A stretch of DNA of 64,000 nucleotides from Sphingomonas spermidinifaciens. Lineage in GTDB: Bacteria; Pseudomonadota; Alphaproteobacteria; Sphingomonadales; Sphingomonadaceae. Each line of letters begins with the position of its first letter. Position 1 is the first letter of the stretch. This document shows positions 7,705 through 16,581 of the stretch, piece by piece. Position numbers and translations under genes: made by a program. The stretch spans positions 496,001 to 560,000 of the forward strand of contig NZ_NWMW01000002.1 of NCBI RefSeq assembly GCF_002351485.1, in the 5' to 3' direction. The notes beneath the pieces were generated by a model. That model had not been told where the DNA came from and made no database searches. It was given only the letters and a program-made list of their open reading frames with translations.

Positions 7705-8271
7705 GGCTACCCTGGCCGCACGCGGGCGCAGACCTCAACCCGCACTCCCGTCGATGCACCCCGCTAGGCTCATAGCCGAACAACTTCTCAAGGGAGTCGG
7801 TCGAGCGATTATGTATCCTAAATCGCGCCAAGCGGAGTTTCTGTAAAGAAAATAACCAAGTTACGCTGCGTCAACGATGACGATGTCCATTGATCACTGG
7901 TGAGCTGGACGGCCAGGCACCTGAGAGCTGCCGACCCTGAGGCCCTAAGAACGCGGCAAGGCGCTTCTGCATTTTCGCAAGGCTGGTCCAGCTTTGACTT
8001 CACAAATTGCACTGAAAACGATGACTACCTCGCCCCGTGCGAACTTTGCGCATTCGAGCAAAGGCATTACCCTTTCCACCGTTCGCTGTGCGCTGGCCGC
8101 CTGTACCTAACCTCCTCGCAAGCAGACCAGGAAGCCCGCTCTAGCCGCAGTTCGTGCGCTACGAATTCCCGCGCTTCGATCTCCGCTGCTTCCAATACGC
8201 TTCCGATTTCCGGTCGCGGCTCCGCTGCCTCGAACCAGAAGATCGTAAGCGGTTGTTATATATAGGAAAAA
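7705..8271. other. Gene-poor gap between luxR and tRNA-Thr
   Basis: No intact gene is convincing in these 567 bases. The luxR promoter should lie in the left part. Bases 8067-8249 (minus) hold a 60-codon open stretch of protein-like composition (ending RRPAHSERWKG) but without ATG, GTG or TTG near its beginning, so it may be a gene remnant. The part touching the tRNA is AT-rich (8255-8271). No integrase fragment was recognised. Confidence 0.4.
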
Positions 8272-8346
<75 letters not shown>

Positions 8347-8438
8347 ACCGGGACCGCCCCGTGGGGCGGACAGGGCCGGGCCTATGAGTGGGCACCGAAT
8401 GATTGTCAACCCGCGCAGCTTCGATCTATCGAGTGCGT

Positions 8439-8588
8439 ATGCAACGCGAGGATGATCGAGCGGCGCGGCTAGCGGAAGCGCTGCGCGCCAATCTGCGCCG
8501 GCGAAAGGCGCAGGCCAGGCAAGTCGCCGGCGAGCAGGCGGCGGAGCCGATCGCGCCGGCATCGCCGCCTGCCGCTGACGGCGATTAG
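8439..8588 (+). CDS. Small basic conserved protein of unknown function
   Basis: This 49-residue reading frame begins with a charged helix (RAARLAEALRANLRRRKAQAR) and ends in an Ala/Pro-rich tail. I recall similar short proteins with an ARLAAALRANLRRRKAQAR-type sequence in many sphingomonads, which is why I accept it. No function is known to me. ATG at 8439 is preferred to the upstream start at 8403 because the conserved part begins there. Its stop overlaps that of the convergent lipoprotein gene by 4 nt. Confidence 0.6.
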   Translation: MQREDDRAARLAEALRANLRRRKAQARQVAGEQAAEPIAPASPPAADGD

Positions 8589-8854
8589 TTCCCGTTTACC
8601 AGCGCGTTCTGCTGTGCCTCGCTGAGATCGTCGGTGTCGACGTCCGACTCGTCGATCGCATCGGCGCGCGCTTCGGCATTGTCTTCGATCTGGTCGGCGA
8701 CGGCCTCGTTCGCGCCGTTCGCGACGGCGGCTTCGGCCTGCGCCTCGCCCTGTTCCTCGGCGCGTTCGGCCAGCGCATCGTCGCCGTCACCGCCGCAGGC
8801 GGACAGGGGGGCGGCGGCGAGCACGAGCAGGGCGGGGGCGATCAGGCGCTTCAT
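8585..8854 (-). CDS. Small acidic lipoprotein
   Basis: This 89-residue protein has a lipoprotein signal peptide with lipobox L-S-A-C at residues 17-20. A highly acidic Ala/Glu/Asp-rich, probably disordered mature part follows. It should be anchored to the inner or outer membrane by Cys20. GGAG stands 8 nt upstream of the ATG. No enzymatic motif is visible, so the function is unknown. Low-complexity acidic lipoproteins of this type are common in sphingomonads. Confidence 0.7.
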   Translation of the reverse strand: MKRLIAPALLVLAAAPLSACGGDGDDALAERAEEQGEAQAEAAVANGANEAVADQIEDNAEARADAIDESDVDTDDLSEAQQNALVNGN

Positions 8855-8925
8855 GGGCGTGTCTCCGGTTCGGGACCGTTACGGCCCGGGCCGGCGCTCA
8901 ACCCGCCGATCGCCCGCCGGTTCCG

Positions 8926-9474
8926 TCAGGCGCCCGCCTCGACCGCCTTCGACCGCTCGGCAAAGCTCTTGCGCAGCTTCCTGAGCTTGGGCGGGATGAC
9001 TGCGAGGCAATAGGGGTTGCGCTGCCCTTCGCCGTCCCAATAGCCCTGGTGATAGTCCTCGGCCGGGTACCAGCGATCGGCATGCTCGATCGTCGTCACG
9101 ATTGGGTCCGGCCACTCGCCCGCGTTCCGCTCGATGGCGGCACGCGCTTCCGCCTCCTGTTCGGGAGAGTGGGGGAAGATCGCCGAGCGATACTGCGTGC
9201 CGACATCGTTGCCCTGGCGGTTGAGCGTCGTCGGGTCGTGCGTCGCGAAGAAGATGTCGAGCAGGTCGCCATAGCTCACCTGGTCGGCGTCGAAGGTGAC
9301 GCGGATCGCCTCGGCATGACCGGTCGTGCCGCTGCATACTTCCTTGTAGGTCGGGTTTTCGGTCGAACCGCCGATATAGACGCTCTCGACCCCCGTCACG
9401 CCGATCACGTCGTTGAACACCGCCTCGGTGCACCAGAAACACCCACCGGCCAGCGTCGCCACTTCCTCACGCAT
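8926..9474 (-). CDS. msrA: Peptide-methionine (S)-S-oxide reductase
   Basis: MsrA repairs oxidised methionine (S-sulfoxide form) in proteins using thioredoxin. The catalytic motif GGCFWC appears near residues 10-15, with Cys12 as the likely nucleophile, followed by the family signatures GYWDG and HAEAIRV. The length of 182 residues is normal. GGAG precedes the ATG by 9 nt. It is monocistronic here, between a lipoprotein gene and divergent galE. Assignment is secure. Confidence 0.96.
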   Translation of the reverse strand: MREEVATLAGGCFWCTEAVFNDVIGVTGVESVYIGGSTENPTYKEVCSGTTGHAEAIRVTFDADQVSYGDLLDIFFATHDPTTLNRQGNDVGTQYRSAIFPHSPEQEAEARAAIERNAGEWPDPIVTTIEHADRWYPAEDYHQGYWDGEGQRNPYCLAVIPPKLRKLRKSFAERSKAVEAGA

Positions 9475-9573
9475 GTCTTTCGTCTCCTGAATGACGCTTC
9501 AGATAGGTTGGGCGTGGCGCGATCCAAAGGGGGCGGGTAAGGCGGGCGCATCGAAAGCGACAGGGGCGACGCG

Positions 9574-10569
9574 ATGCGCGATGGATGCGTGATGGTGACG
9601 GGCGGGGCGGGCTATATCGGCAGCCATGCGGTGCTGGCGCTGCTCGACGCGGGCTGGCGGGTGGTGGTGGTCGACAATCTCGTCACCGGCTTCGATTGGG
9701 CGGTGGACAAGCGCGCGACGCTGGTCGTCGCTGACATCCGCGACGCCGAGAAGGTACGAGGCGCGATCGCCGAGCACGGCGTCACCGCGATCATGCACTT
9801 CGCCGGATCGGTGGTGGTGCCCGAATCGGTCGAGAACCCGCTCAAATATTACGCCAACAACACCGCCGCCTCGCGCGACCTGCTCGAAAGCGCGGTGGCA
9901 GGGGGCGTCCGGCACTTCATCTTCAGCTCGACCGCCGCGACCTATGGCATTCCCGACGCCGTGCCGATCCGCGAGGATGCGCCCAAGTCGCCCATCAACC
10001 CCTACGGCATGTCCAAGCTGATGACCGAGGCGATGCTGGCCGACGTCGCCGCCGCGCACCCGATGAACTATGCGGCGCTCCGCTATTTCAACGTCGCCGG
10101 CGCCGATCCTGAAGGTCGCAGCGGCCAGTCGACCGCGGGGGCGACGCACCTCATCAAGGTGGCCGTGGAGGCCGCGACGGGGAAGCGCGGCCATGTCTCG
10201 GTCTTCGGCACCGATTTTGCGACCGCCGACGGGACGGGCGTGCGCGACTATATCCATGTCAGCGACCTTGCCGCCGCGCACGTCGATGCGCTCAATCTGT
10301 TGATTGCCGAGCCCGAACAGAGCCGCACGTTCAACGTCGGCTATGGCCGCGGCTATTCGGTGCTTGAGGTACTCAACGCGGTCGACCGCGTGACCAACCT
10401 CAACATCGAGCGCCGGCTGGAGGGGCGGCGCGCGGGCGACCCAGACGCGCTGGTCGCCGACAATGGCGCGATCCTGTCGGCGCTGCCCTGGCGGCCGCGG
10501 CACGACGATCTCGACGGCATCGTCCGCGACGCGCTTGCCTGGGAGCGCAAGCTCGCCGAGCGGAGATAG
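9574..10569 (+). CDS. galE: UDP-glucose 4-epimerase
   Basis: GalE interconverts UDP-glucose and UDP-galactose for surface polysaccharides. The 331-residue short-chain dehydrogenase has the NAD-binding motif GGAGYIGSH at its N-terminus, the catalytic STAAT Ser/Thr region and the YGMSK catalytic Tyr/Lys. The sequence is complete. ATG at 9574 was kept, but the internal ATG at 9592 (MVTGGAG) is possible. A hairpin immediately after the stop looks like its terminator. Confidence 0.95.
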   Translation: MRDGCVMVTGGAGYIGSHAVLALLDAGWRVVVVDNLVTGFDWAVDKRATLVVADIRDAEKVRGAIAEHGVTAIMHFAGSVVVPESVENPLKYYANNTAASRDLLESAVAGGVRHFIFSSTAATYGIPDAVPIREDAPKSPINPYGMSKLMTEAMLADVAAAHPMNYAALRYFNVAGADPEGRSGQSTAGATHLIKVAVEAATGKRGHVSVFGTDFATADGTGVRDYIHVSDLAAAHVDALNLLIAEPEQSRTFNVGYGRGYSVLEVLNAVDRVTNLNIERRLEGRRAGDPDALVADNGAILSALPWRPRHDDLDGIVRDALAWERKLAERR

Positions 10570-10575
10570 GGCGGT

Positions 10576-10600
10576 GGCTCCCGCAACGACGGGAGCCTTT
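10576..10600 (+). terminator. Terminator after galE
   Basis: GGCTCCCG and CGGGAGCC form a perfect 8-bp stem with a 6-nt loop, followed by TTT, 6 nt after the galE stop. A second hairpin (GCTCCCGC/GCGGGAGC, 10630-10649) precedes the end of the converging receptor gene and may serve the opposite strand. Confidence 0.65.
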
Positions 10601-10658
10601 GGCCACAACAGAAAACCTGCCGGCTCTGCGCTCCCGCCTGCGCGGGAGCACTGAACCC

Positions 10659-12824
10659 TCAGATCTGGAAGCGGAGCGTCGCGCGGATGTCGCGGCCGGC
10701 GAGCGGCGCGAAGTCCTTGAGGAAGCTGGCGTGGCGGCGTGCCTCGACATCAAAGATGTTGTTGGCCGACAGCGTCAGGCTGGTCGCGTTGCCGGGGCCG
10801 AAGGGGCGGAACGCGACCGAGGCGTTGACCATCGTATAGCCCTCGGTCGGCAGCTCGAACGCGGTCACGCGGTCCTGGTCGAACACATGCTCGACCTCGA
10901 CCCGGCCGTTCAGCCGGTCGCTGTTCGCCTCAAGCCCGCCGAGTACGCGCAGCGGCGGGATGCGCGGCGCTGGGCCGACGCCGGTGATCGTCGTGCGGAC
11001 ATAGTCTGCGAGGCCGTCGATACTGACGCGCGTGGCGCCGAAGGTGGCGAGGTCGGCGCGCGCCTCCGCCTCGAAACCCCACACGCGGGCATCGGCCTGC
11101 GCGTAGACGAAGACGGGCAGCTCGTCGACTTCCTCGCCGGTCGGCGACTGATAGATATAGTCGTTGAACCAGTTGTAATAGCCGGCGAGCGCGAAGCTCA
11201 GCCCTGGCGCAGAGCCGCGCAGCGTTGCCTCAAGCCCCCAGCTCTTCTCCTTGACGAAGTTTGGGTCGCCGATCTCGAACGCCTGCGTGCCCGCATGCGG
11301 CCCGCTTGCGAACAGCTCTTCGGCCGAGGGCGCGCGCTCGCTGCGTGACCCGTTGAGGCCGACGCGCACACCATCGGCAAGCTGGTAGCTGGCGCCGAGC
11401 GACGCCGACACGGCGTCGAAGCTGCGCTCGTAACGCGGCGTTTCGAGATCGGCATCGGCCTGTGCGGTCAGGCTGGTCCGCTCGTACCGCGCACCGCCCT
11501 CGACCCGGAAGCGGCCGAGGTCAAGGCTCTGGAGCGTGAAGACGCCGAACTGCTCGGTCGTGTTGCGGGGGACGAACTTCTCCTCGCCCTGAACGTCGAA
11601 GTCGCGGATGAACATCTGCGCGCCGGACGCGCCCTTCCAGCCGCCGCGGGCGCGCTGGACGAGCTCGAGCCGGCCTTCATAGCCCTGGTTGAAGAAGCTG
11701 GTGCCGATCTCACCCGATTCCTCGATCTCGTCGTGGCGATAGTCGGCGGCGGCAAGGCGAAGACGGATGCGGTCGAGGAAACCACCGTCGGTCTCGACCT
11801 CGCCGCGCACGTCGAAGCGAGTCTGCTTGAGGTTGAGGCGGACATTCTCGTGGCTGTGCCCCTCCTCCTCCTCGTGGCCGTGCTCCTCGTCCCCGTGATC
11901 GTGGTCGTCACCCTCCTCGTGCGCGAACTCGATCCGGCCGGGGACGCCGTAGAGGCTCTCATAGCGGCTCACCGAAAAGCCCAGATGGCCGCGATCGGTA
12001 ACAACCGACAGGCCGCCGGCGACTTCCCACGTCTCGGAAGCGGTGTTGGGCAGGCGGCCGCGCAGGCCGGCATTCTCGCGCACCTCCGCCTCGTCACTCG
12101 CGGCGGCGAGGCGGCGGAGCTGCGGGCTGAGCAGATAGCCACCGGTGCGCAGGTCGTCGGTGCGAAGATAGCTGCCGTCGAGATGCGCAACGATCTTGCC
12201 CGCGATCGGCACGTCGATCTCGCCCGCCGCCGAGCGCTCCTCGGCAGCCGAACCATAGGTGCCGATCGCATCGACATGTACCGCTTCGGTCGGCATCGCG
12301 CGCGGGATGCGGTTGTCGATGACGTTGACGACGCCGCCGATTGCCGACGAGCCGAAAAGGAGCGCCGAGGGGCCGCGCAGCACCTCGATCCGGTCGGCGG
12401 TCAGCGGGTTGATGACCGGCGCGTGATCGACCGAGTTGGTCGAGGCGTCGATCGAACCGATGCCGTCGATCAGCACGCGCACCCGGTCGCCGGAAAAGCC
12501 GCGCAGGATCGGCCGTGACGAGCTCGGCCCGAAGGACGAGGCGCTGACGCCCGGCAGCCGCGCGAGTGTGTCACCGATAGATGGGCGCAGGTCGCGCGTC
12601 AGTGCCTGGCCGGTCAGCACCGACGTGCCCGACAGGATGTCGGCCTGCGCCTGTTCATAGGGGGCGGTGACGATGATGTCGGCTCGCGCGTCCGAATGAT
12701 CCCCGCGCTGCGCGGGCTCGGCCGCGTTGGTGTCGGCAGGCGCGGGCGGCGTCTCCTCGGCGAGCGCTGGCGTCGCGGCGAGGATCGAGGAGGCGAGGAG
12801 CACGGAGCGAAACAGCATCGGCAC
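10659..12824 (-). CDS. znuD: TonB-dependent receptor, ZnuD-like (zinc uptake)
   Basis: This 721-residue outer-membrane receptor has a signal peptide (ATPALAEE), a plug domain (GTSVLTGQALTRDL, LPGVSASSFG, RIEVLRGPSALLFGSSAIGG) and a 22-strand-type barrel ending in an aromatic/hydrophobic terminus (LRFQI). About residues 302-326 form a loop very rich in His, Asp and Glu, as in ZnuD-type receptors that bind zinc outside the cell. A Zur-like palindrome lies 43 bp before the ATG, which supports zinc rather than iron or vitamin B12. Copper or nickel uptake is the main alternative. The gene stands alone, converging on galE. Confidence 0.88.
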   Translation of the reverse strand: MPMLFRSVLLASSILAATPALAEETPPAPADTNAAEPAQRGDHSDARADIIVTAPYEQAQADILSGTSVLTGQALTRDLRPSIGDTLARLPGVSASSFGPSSSRPILRGFSGDRVRVLIDGIGSIDASTNSVDHAPVINPLTADRIEVLRGPSALLFGSSAIGGVVNVIDNRIPRAMPTEAVHVDAIGTYGSAAEERSAAGEIDVPIAGKIVAHLDGSYLRTDDLRTGGYLLSPQLRRLAAASDEAEVRENAGLRGRLPNTASETWEVAGGLSVVTDRGHLGFSVSRYESLYGVPGRIEFAHEEGDDHDHGDEEHGHEEEEGHSHENVRLNLKQTRFDVRGEVETDGGFLDRIRLRLAAADYRHDEIEESGEIGTSFFNQGYEGRLELVQRARGGWKGASGAQMFIRDFDVQGEEKFVPRNTTEQFGVFTLQSLDLGRFRVEGGARYERTSLTAQADADLETPRYERSFDAVSASLGASYQLADGVRVGLNGSRSERAPSAEELFASGPHAGTQAFEIGDPNFVKEKSWGLEATLRGSAPGLSFALAGYYNWFNDYIYQSPTGEEVDELPVFVYAQADARVWGFEAEARADLATFGATRVSIDGLADYVRTTITGVGPAPRIPPLRVLGGLEANSDRLNGRVEVEHVFDQDRVTAFELPTEGYTMVNASVAFRPFGPGNATSLTLSANNIFDVEARRHASFLKDFAPLAGRDIRATLRFQI

Positions 12825-12866
12825 GATTCCGGTAAGCTTGGGGAAAGTCGCGCCTGTCTACCGCGA

Positions 12867-12881
12867 TGTTATAAAGTAACA
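12867..12881. promoter_or_regulatory. Candidate Zur box
   Basis: TGTTATAAAGTAACA has perfect TGTTA/TAACA arms and resembles the GTTATA-type operators bound by the zinc regulator Zur in Gram-negative bacteria. It is 43 bp upstream of the ZnuD-like receptor start, where a repressor would block transcription under zinc sufficiency. Confidence 0.55.
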
Positions 12882-12884
12882 AGA

Positions 12885-13309
12885 GCTTTTTTGCACCTGC
12901 GAGCGGTTTGCACCGGCGCGCAGGCGGCCGATGAACCAGTTCTTCCCGTTGGATGCCGCGCGGCGGCCGCGCTTCCGGCCGGAGCTACGACCGCGACTGC
13001 TCAATCCGCGCATCCGGGACGATATGAGATTTGCCTCACCTTGCTGCCCAACGCCGGGGTGAGCAATGATCGGCGCTGCATGCTCCGCATGAAGGAGATC
13101 GTTCGCTTCGCCCGGCGTCACCGCTGGCGCGCGGAGACCGTGATTATGATGCCGTACGATGGAGTAGGTGGCCCGGCCACCCAGTTGCGGCGAGGACGCT
13201 CGGTCGCGGGTGGCGACATGAATCCGGGCGGGTGCGTGACCAGCTTCGCACTCTTCATGCTCGCCGATCGCGGCGCCACTTGATCCGATCGCCGCGCGCC
13301 GGACCGCGG
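12885..13309. other. Intergenic gap with no supported gene
   Basis: These 425 bases between the TonB receptor promoter and the end of the ftsW-like gene hold only open frames of implausible composition. I recognised no RNA structure, repeat or mobile element. Confidence 0.4.
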
Positions 13310-14503
13310 TCAGCCGTAAGCGAGGCGCCTCGCTCGCAGATACGGGTTGCGGCGGGTGAAGGCGAGCAGCAGCCCCATGCCGATCGACAGCGCCAGCATC
13401 GAACTGCCGCCATAGGAGATGAAGGGCAGGGTCATGCCCTTCGATGGCGCCAGCTGGACGTTGACCGCCATGTTGATGAGCGCCTGCAGCCCGAATTGGA
13501 TCGCGAGGCCAGAAGCGGCGAGGAGCGCGAAGACGTCCTCCTCGTCGAGCAGCTTGACCAGCACCCGTACGACGATCGCCAGATACAGGCAGGCGACGGC
13601 AGCGCAGGCGATCAGTCCGAACTCCTCGCCAATGACCGAGAAGATATAGTCGTTCTGCGGCTCGGGCAGGCTGAACTTGCGTGTGCCGCCGCCTGGCCCC
13701 ATGCCGAACAGCCCGCCGGCCGTCAGCGTCTGCATCGCCTTCTCGACCTGGTAATTGTCACCCTCGCCAAACAGGAAGCCGTCGATCCGGATGGTCGCGA
13801 CCGGATAGAAGAAATAGGCGAGGATGACGCCCACGACCGCAGCCACACCGAGCAGACCGAGGATCCTGAGATTGATGCCCGCAAGGGTCAGCATCGTGAT
13901 CCAGATCGCGCCGAAGATGATCGTCGATCCGAAATCCGGCTGCTTCATCAGCAGCACCGCGACGATGCCGACCAGCCAACCCGACAGCCAGAAGATCGGC
14001 AGCCCCTTTTCCTTCTCCTTGATCGACATAAGCCACGCGAGCGTCACCACGAAGAAGGGCTTGAGGAACTCCGACGGCTGGAGCTGGCCGATGCCGAGTT
14101 CGATCCAGCGGACCGCGCCGTTCTTCTCCGCGCCGACGAACGGCACCGCGGCGAGCAGCACCAGGAAGATGAGCGCGCCGCCCAGCGAGAATCGCCGCGC
14201 CCGGTCGCGCGGCATCATCGAGATGAGGATCATCACCGGCATCGACACCGCCACCCACATGAGCTGGCGATAGAAGAAATGAAGGTCGCCGAGGCGCGTG
14301 CCCTCGTCCGAATAGCGCAGCGCCGCAGCGGGCGAGGCGGCGGCGACGGCGATCAGGCCGACGACGATCAGCGCCGCCACGAGCAGGAGGAGGACGCGGT
14401 CGATCTCCCACACCCAGCGTCCGATCGGCGAGCGGTCGGCACGGCCGTAATGCGCCGGATCGATCGGCAGCTTGAGCTTCAGCGCACCCGCCAGCGTCTT
14501 CAC
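13310..14503 (-). CDS. ftsW: SEDS peptidoglycan polymerase, FtsW-like
   Basis: This polytopic inner-membrane protein (about ten membrane segments) of the SEDS family is a lipid II-dependent glycan polymerase or flippase-like factor. It carries PSEFLKPF, the loop GMGPGGGTRKFSLPEPQNDYIFSVIGEE and the C-terminal GMTLPFISYGGSSM, which fit FtsW better than RodA. GTG at 14503 is favoured because GGGGG lies 6 nt upstream; GTG at 14524 is the alternative. It is not beside mur/fts genes but 145 nt downstream of a rodA-like gene on the same strand, so whether it is the division FtsW or an extra copy is open. Confidence 0.85.
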   Translation of the reverse strand: MKTLAGALKLKLPIDPAHYGRADRSPIGRWVWEIDRVLLLLVAALIVVGLIAVAAASPAAALRYSDEGTRLGDLHFFYRQLMWVAVSMPVMILISMMPRDRARRFSLGGALIFLVLLAAVPFVGAEKNGAVRWIELGIGQLQPSEFLKPFFVVTLAWLMSIKEKEKGLPIFWLSGWLVGIVAVLLMKQPDFGSTIIFGAIWITMLTLAGINLRILGLLGVAAVVGVILAYFFYPVATIRIDGFLFGEGDNYQVEKAMQTLTAGGLFGMGPGGGTRKFSLPEPQNDYIFSVIGEEFGLIACAAVACLYLAIVVRVLVKLLDEEDVFALLAASGLAIQFGLQALINMAVNVQLAPSKGMTLPFISYGGSSMLALSIGMGLLLAFTRRNPYLRARRLAYG

Positions 14504-14648
14504 ATCATTCCCCCAGCGCAACACGCAATGCAGGCCCGTGCGCCCGAACGCCCCTCAGCTGATCGGACGGCGCCCGACCGAATCGTAGATCGTCGCCAGC
14601 GCCTTGTGAATCCACTGCGCATCGGTTCGTCGCATTTTCGGCGGAAGC

Positions 14649-15767
14649 CTAAAGCTTGCGGCCGTAACCTCGATTTTCGCGGTCGATCGACATCAGCATG
14701 CCGATGCACAGCATCACCGTCAGCATCGACGACCCGCCATGCGAGAACAGCGGCAGCGGGATGCCCACCACCGGCGCCAGCCCCACGTTCATCAGCATGT
14801 TGATCGCGAAGTAGAAGAAGATCGTCATGATGAGGCCAATCGCGGCCAGCTTGCTGAACCGGTCCTTCGACGCACGCGCGACGTTCATGCCCCAGCGGAA
14901 GAGAATGAAGTAGCACGTCATGAGGAACAGCACGCCGACAAAGCCCCATTCCTCGACCATCGCGGCGAGGATGAAGTCGGTTTCGGGCTCGGGCAGGAAA
15001 TGGAGCTGGCTCTGCGATCCGTGGAGGAAGCCCTTGCCGAACAGGCCGCCCGACCCAATCGCGATCTTCGACTGGACGATGTGGTAGCCGGCGCCGAGCG
15101 GATCCTGCTCGGGGTTGAGGAAGATCGCCACCCGATCGCGCTGGTGCGGCAGCAGCGCGTATTTGTAGAGGATCGGGATCGCGGCGCCGGCGGCGATGCC
15201 GCCGAGGACGAAGAGCCGGATGGGCAACCCCGCGATGAACATGATCGTGAGCGAGGAGAACATGAGCAACAGCGCGGTACCGAGGTCGGGCTGGAGCAGG
15301 ATCAGCCCGACCGGCAGCAGGATGATGAGCGCCGCGGGCCAGATGGCGCTGAACGTCCGCATATATTTGGTCGGTACGCTGGCATAGAAGCCGGCCAGCG
15401 CGAGCACGAGCACCGGCTTCATCGGCTCCGACGGCTGGAACTCAAACACGCCAAGGTCGAACCAACTGCGTGCGCCGTTGCGCACCGACCCGAATATCTG
15501 CACCGCGACCAGCGCCACGATCAGCGCGGCATAGGCCGGATAGGTGAGGTCGCGAAACATCTGCGGCCTGAGCATCGAGATGCAGAGCGCCAGTCCGAGC
15601 AGGATCAGCAGGCGCATCAGATGCCTGAGCGCCCATGGCGTCATCGACCCGCCCGCAATCGAAAACAGGGTCAGCGCCCCGAACGAGCCGATCGTCAGCA
15701 CCAGCAACATCGGCAGCCAGGGCAAGCGGATGATCGAGGCCGGAAGAACGAGGCTATTGCGCAGCAT
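14649..15767 (-). CDS. rodA: Rod-shape SEDS polymerase RodA
   Basis: RodA polymerises peptidoglycan glycan strands with PBP2 during elongation. The 372-residue polytopic membrane protein has the family signatures FEFQPSEPMKPV, LLQPDLGTALL, GKGFLHGSQSQLHFLPEPETDFI and VGIPLPLFSHGGSSM, the last being typical of RodA. The usual partners mreBCD and mrdA (PBP2) are not adjacent. tRNA-Lys lies upstream and a second SEDS gene lies downstream. The sequence is full length. Confidence 0.93.
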   Translation of the reverse strand: MLRNSLVLPASIIRLPWLPMLLVLTIGSFGALTLFSIAGGSMTPWALRHLMRLLILLGLALCISMLRPQMFRDLTYPAYAALIVALVAVQIFGSVRNGARSWFDLGVFEFQPSEPMKPVLVLALAGFYASVPTKYMRTFSAIWPAALIILLPVGLILLQPDLGTALLLMFSSLTIMFIAGLPIRLFVLGGIAAGAAIPILYKYALLPHQRDRVAIFLNPEQDPLGAGYHIVQSKIAIGSGGLFGKGFLHGSQSQLHFLPEPETDFILAAMVEEWGFVGVLFLMTCYFILFRWGMNVARASKDRFSKLAAIGLIMTIFFYFAINMLMNVGLAPVVGIPLPLFSHGGSSMLTVMLCIGMLMSIDRENRGYGRKL

Positions 15768-15984
15768 ATCTCACCGGGAGTCGCGGTTGGTCGTCACATG
15801 CGCGCACGCAGGCCGATCTCGCCGGCGGCCATACCGGGCATGGCCGGCGTGTTCAATATCGAAGCGCCGGGCTCCCCGCGCCCCTCGACGAACGCCGACG
15901 GATCAGCGCCAGCGACCGGCGCAGCACGATCGATCATACGGCGCGCCAGGCGCTTCAGCCTCTCGACCTGGCTTGGAAGGGCGA

Positions 15985-16060
15985 TGGTGGGTCCGCCGGG
16001 GCTCGAACCCGGGACCTCTCGATTAAAAGTCGCTTGCTCTACCGACTGAGCTACGGACCC
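15985..16060 (-). tRNA. tRNA-Lys (TTT)
   Basis: The minus strand forms a 76-nt tRNA with acceptor GGGTCCG/CGGACCC, D arm GCTCAGTCGGTAGAGC, anticodon loop CTTTTAA (anticodon TTT), T arm CCGGG-TTCGAGC-CCCGG, discriminator A and encoded CCA. The anticodon stem AGCGA/TCGAG pairs only in its three loop-side positions. The outer two are A-G and G-A oppositions. Confidence 0.95.
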
Positions 16061-16558
16061 CTACCATCGGGGTCGCGACCTAGGGATCGCGCGGGCCCCG
16101 GTCAACCGGGCGCGAAGCTGGGCGAGGGTGAGGCCGGTCACCGGGTCGCGCCAGCCGCGCGCGATCGCCGCGGCGGGACACAGGACGAAGGCGCGGTCGC
16201 GGAAGGCGGCGTGCGGAATCGTCAGCGCCCGCTCCTGCCAGCGTCCGCCTGACCATAGCACGATATCGAGATCGAGGACGCGGGCGCCCCACCGCCGGCC
16301 GCGCCGCCGACCGAAATCGCGCTCGATCGCCTTGAGCGCGGAGAGCATGGCCGGCGGGGCAAGCTCGCTCTCCACGAGCGCGGCGGCATTGGCGTAGCGG
16401 CGATGCGATGGCCCGAGAGGCGCGCTCGAGATCACCGGCGACAGCGCAGTTACGCGGCCGGGGAGCCTCGTCGCCGCCGCGCGCAGCGTCGAGGCGGGCG
16501 GTCCGTGCCGCGAACGCCGGTTCGATCCCAGTGCGATCAGATAGGTTGCGGTCGCCAC
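16061..16558 (-). CDS. folK: 2-amino-4-hydroxy-6-hydroxymethyldihydropteridine pyrophosphokinase
   Basis: FolK transfers pyrophosphate from ATP to the pterin in folate synthesis. The protein begins ATYLIALGSN, and the catalytic region ALKAIERDFGRRRGRRWGARVLDLDIVLW matches the family signature with its paired Asp residues. No ATG is near the conserved N-terminus. GTG at 16558 gives 165 residues of normal length and leaves a 23-nt gap to the divergent glycosylase gene, while the ATG at 16594 would overlap it. Confidence 0.9.
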   Translation of the reverse strand: MATATYLIALGSNRRSRHGPPASTLRAAATRLPGRVTALSPVISSAPLGPSHRRYANAAALVESELAPPAMLSALKAIERDFGRRRGRRWGARVLDLDIVLWSGGRWQERALTIPHAAFRDRAFVLCPAAAIARGWRDPVTGLTLAQLRARLTGARAIPRSRPRW

Positions 16559-16581
16559 GATGGCCCGCCTATGCCGCCTGC

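Noticed and set aside
7900..8265. 121-codon plus-strand frame between luxR and tRNA-Thr
   Set aside because: Ser/Ala/Arg-rich composition, no ribosome site and no recognisable motif.
10659..12824. This TonB receptor as the lasso peptide receptor
   Set aside because: It lies beyond the tRNA, has a zinc-binding-type loop and a Zur-like operator. A lasso receptor would be expected next to the isopeptidase, left of base 1.
12858..13121. Short minus-strand frame upstream of the TonB receptor
   Set aside because: Covers the Zur-like site and promoter, has poor composition and no homologue that I recognise.
13232..14803. Long plus-strand frame over the ftsW-like gene
   Set aside because: It is antisense, extremely rich in charged residues and Gln/His, and overlaps a clear membrane protein gene.
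14739..16049. Long plus-strand frame over rodA and tRNA-Lys
   Set aside because: It is a high-GC antisense shadow that even crosses a tRNA.
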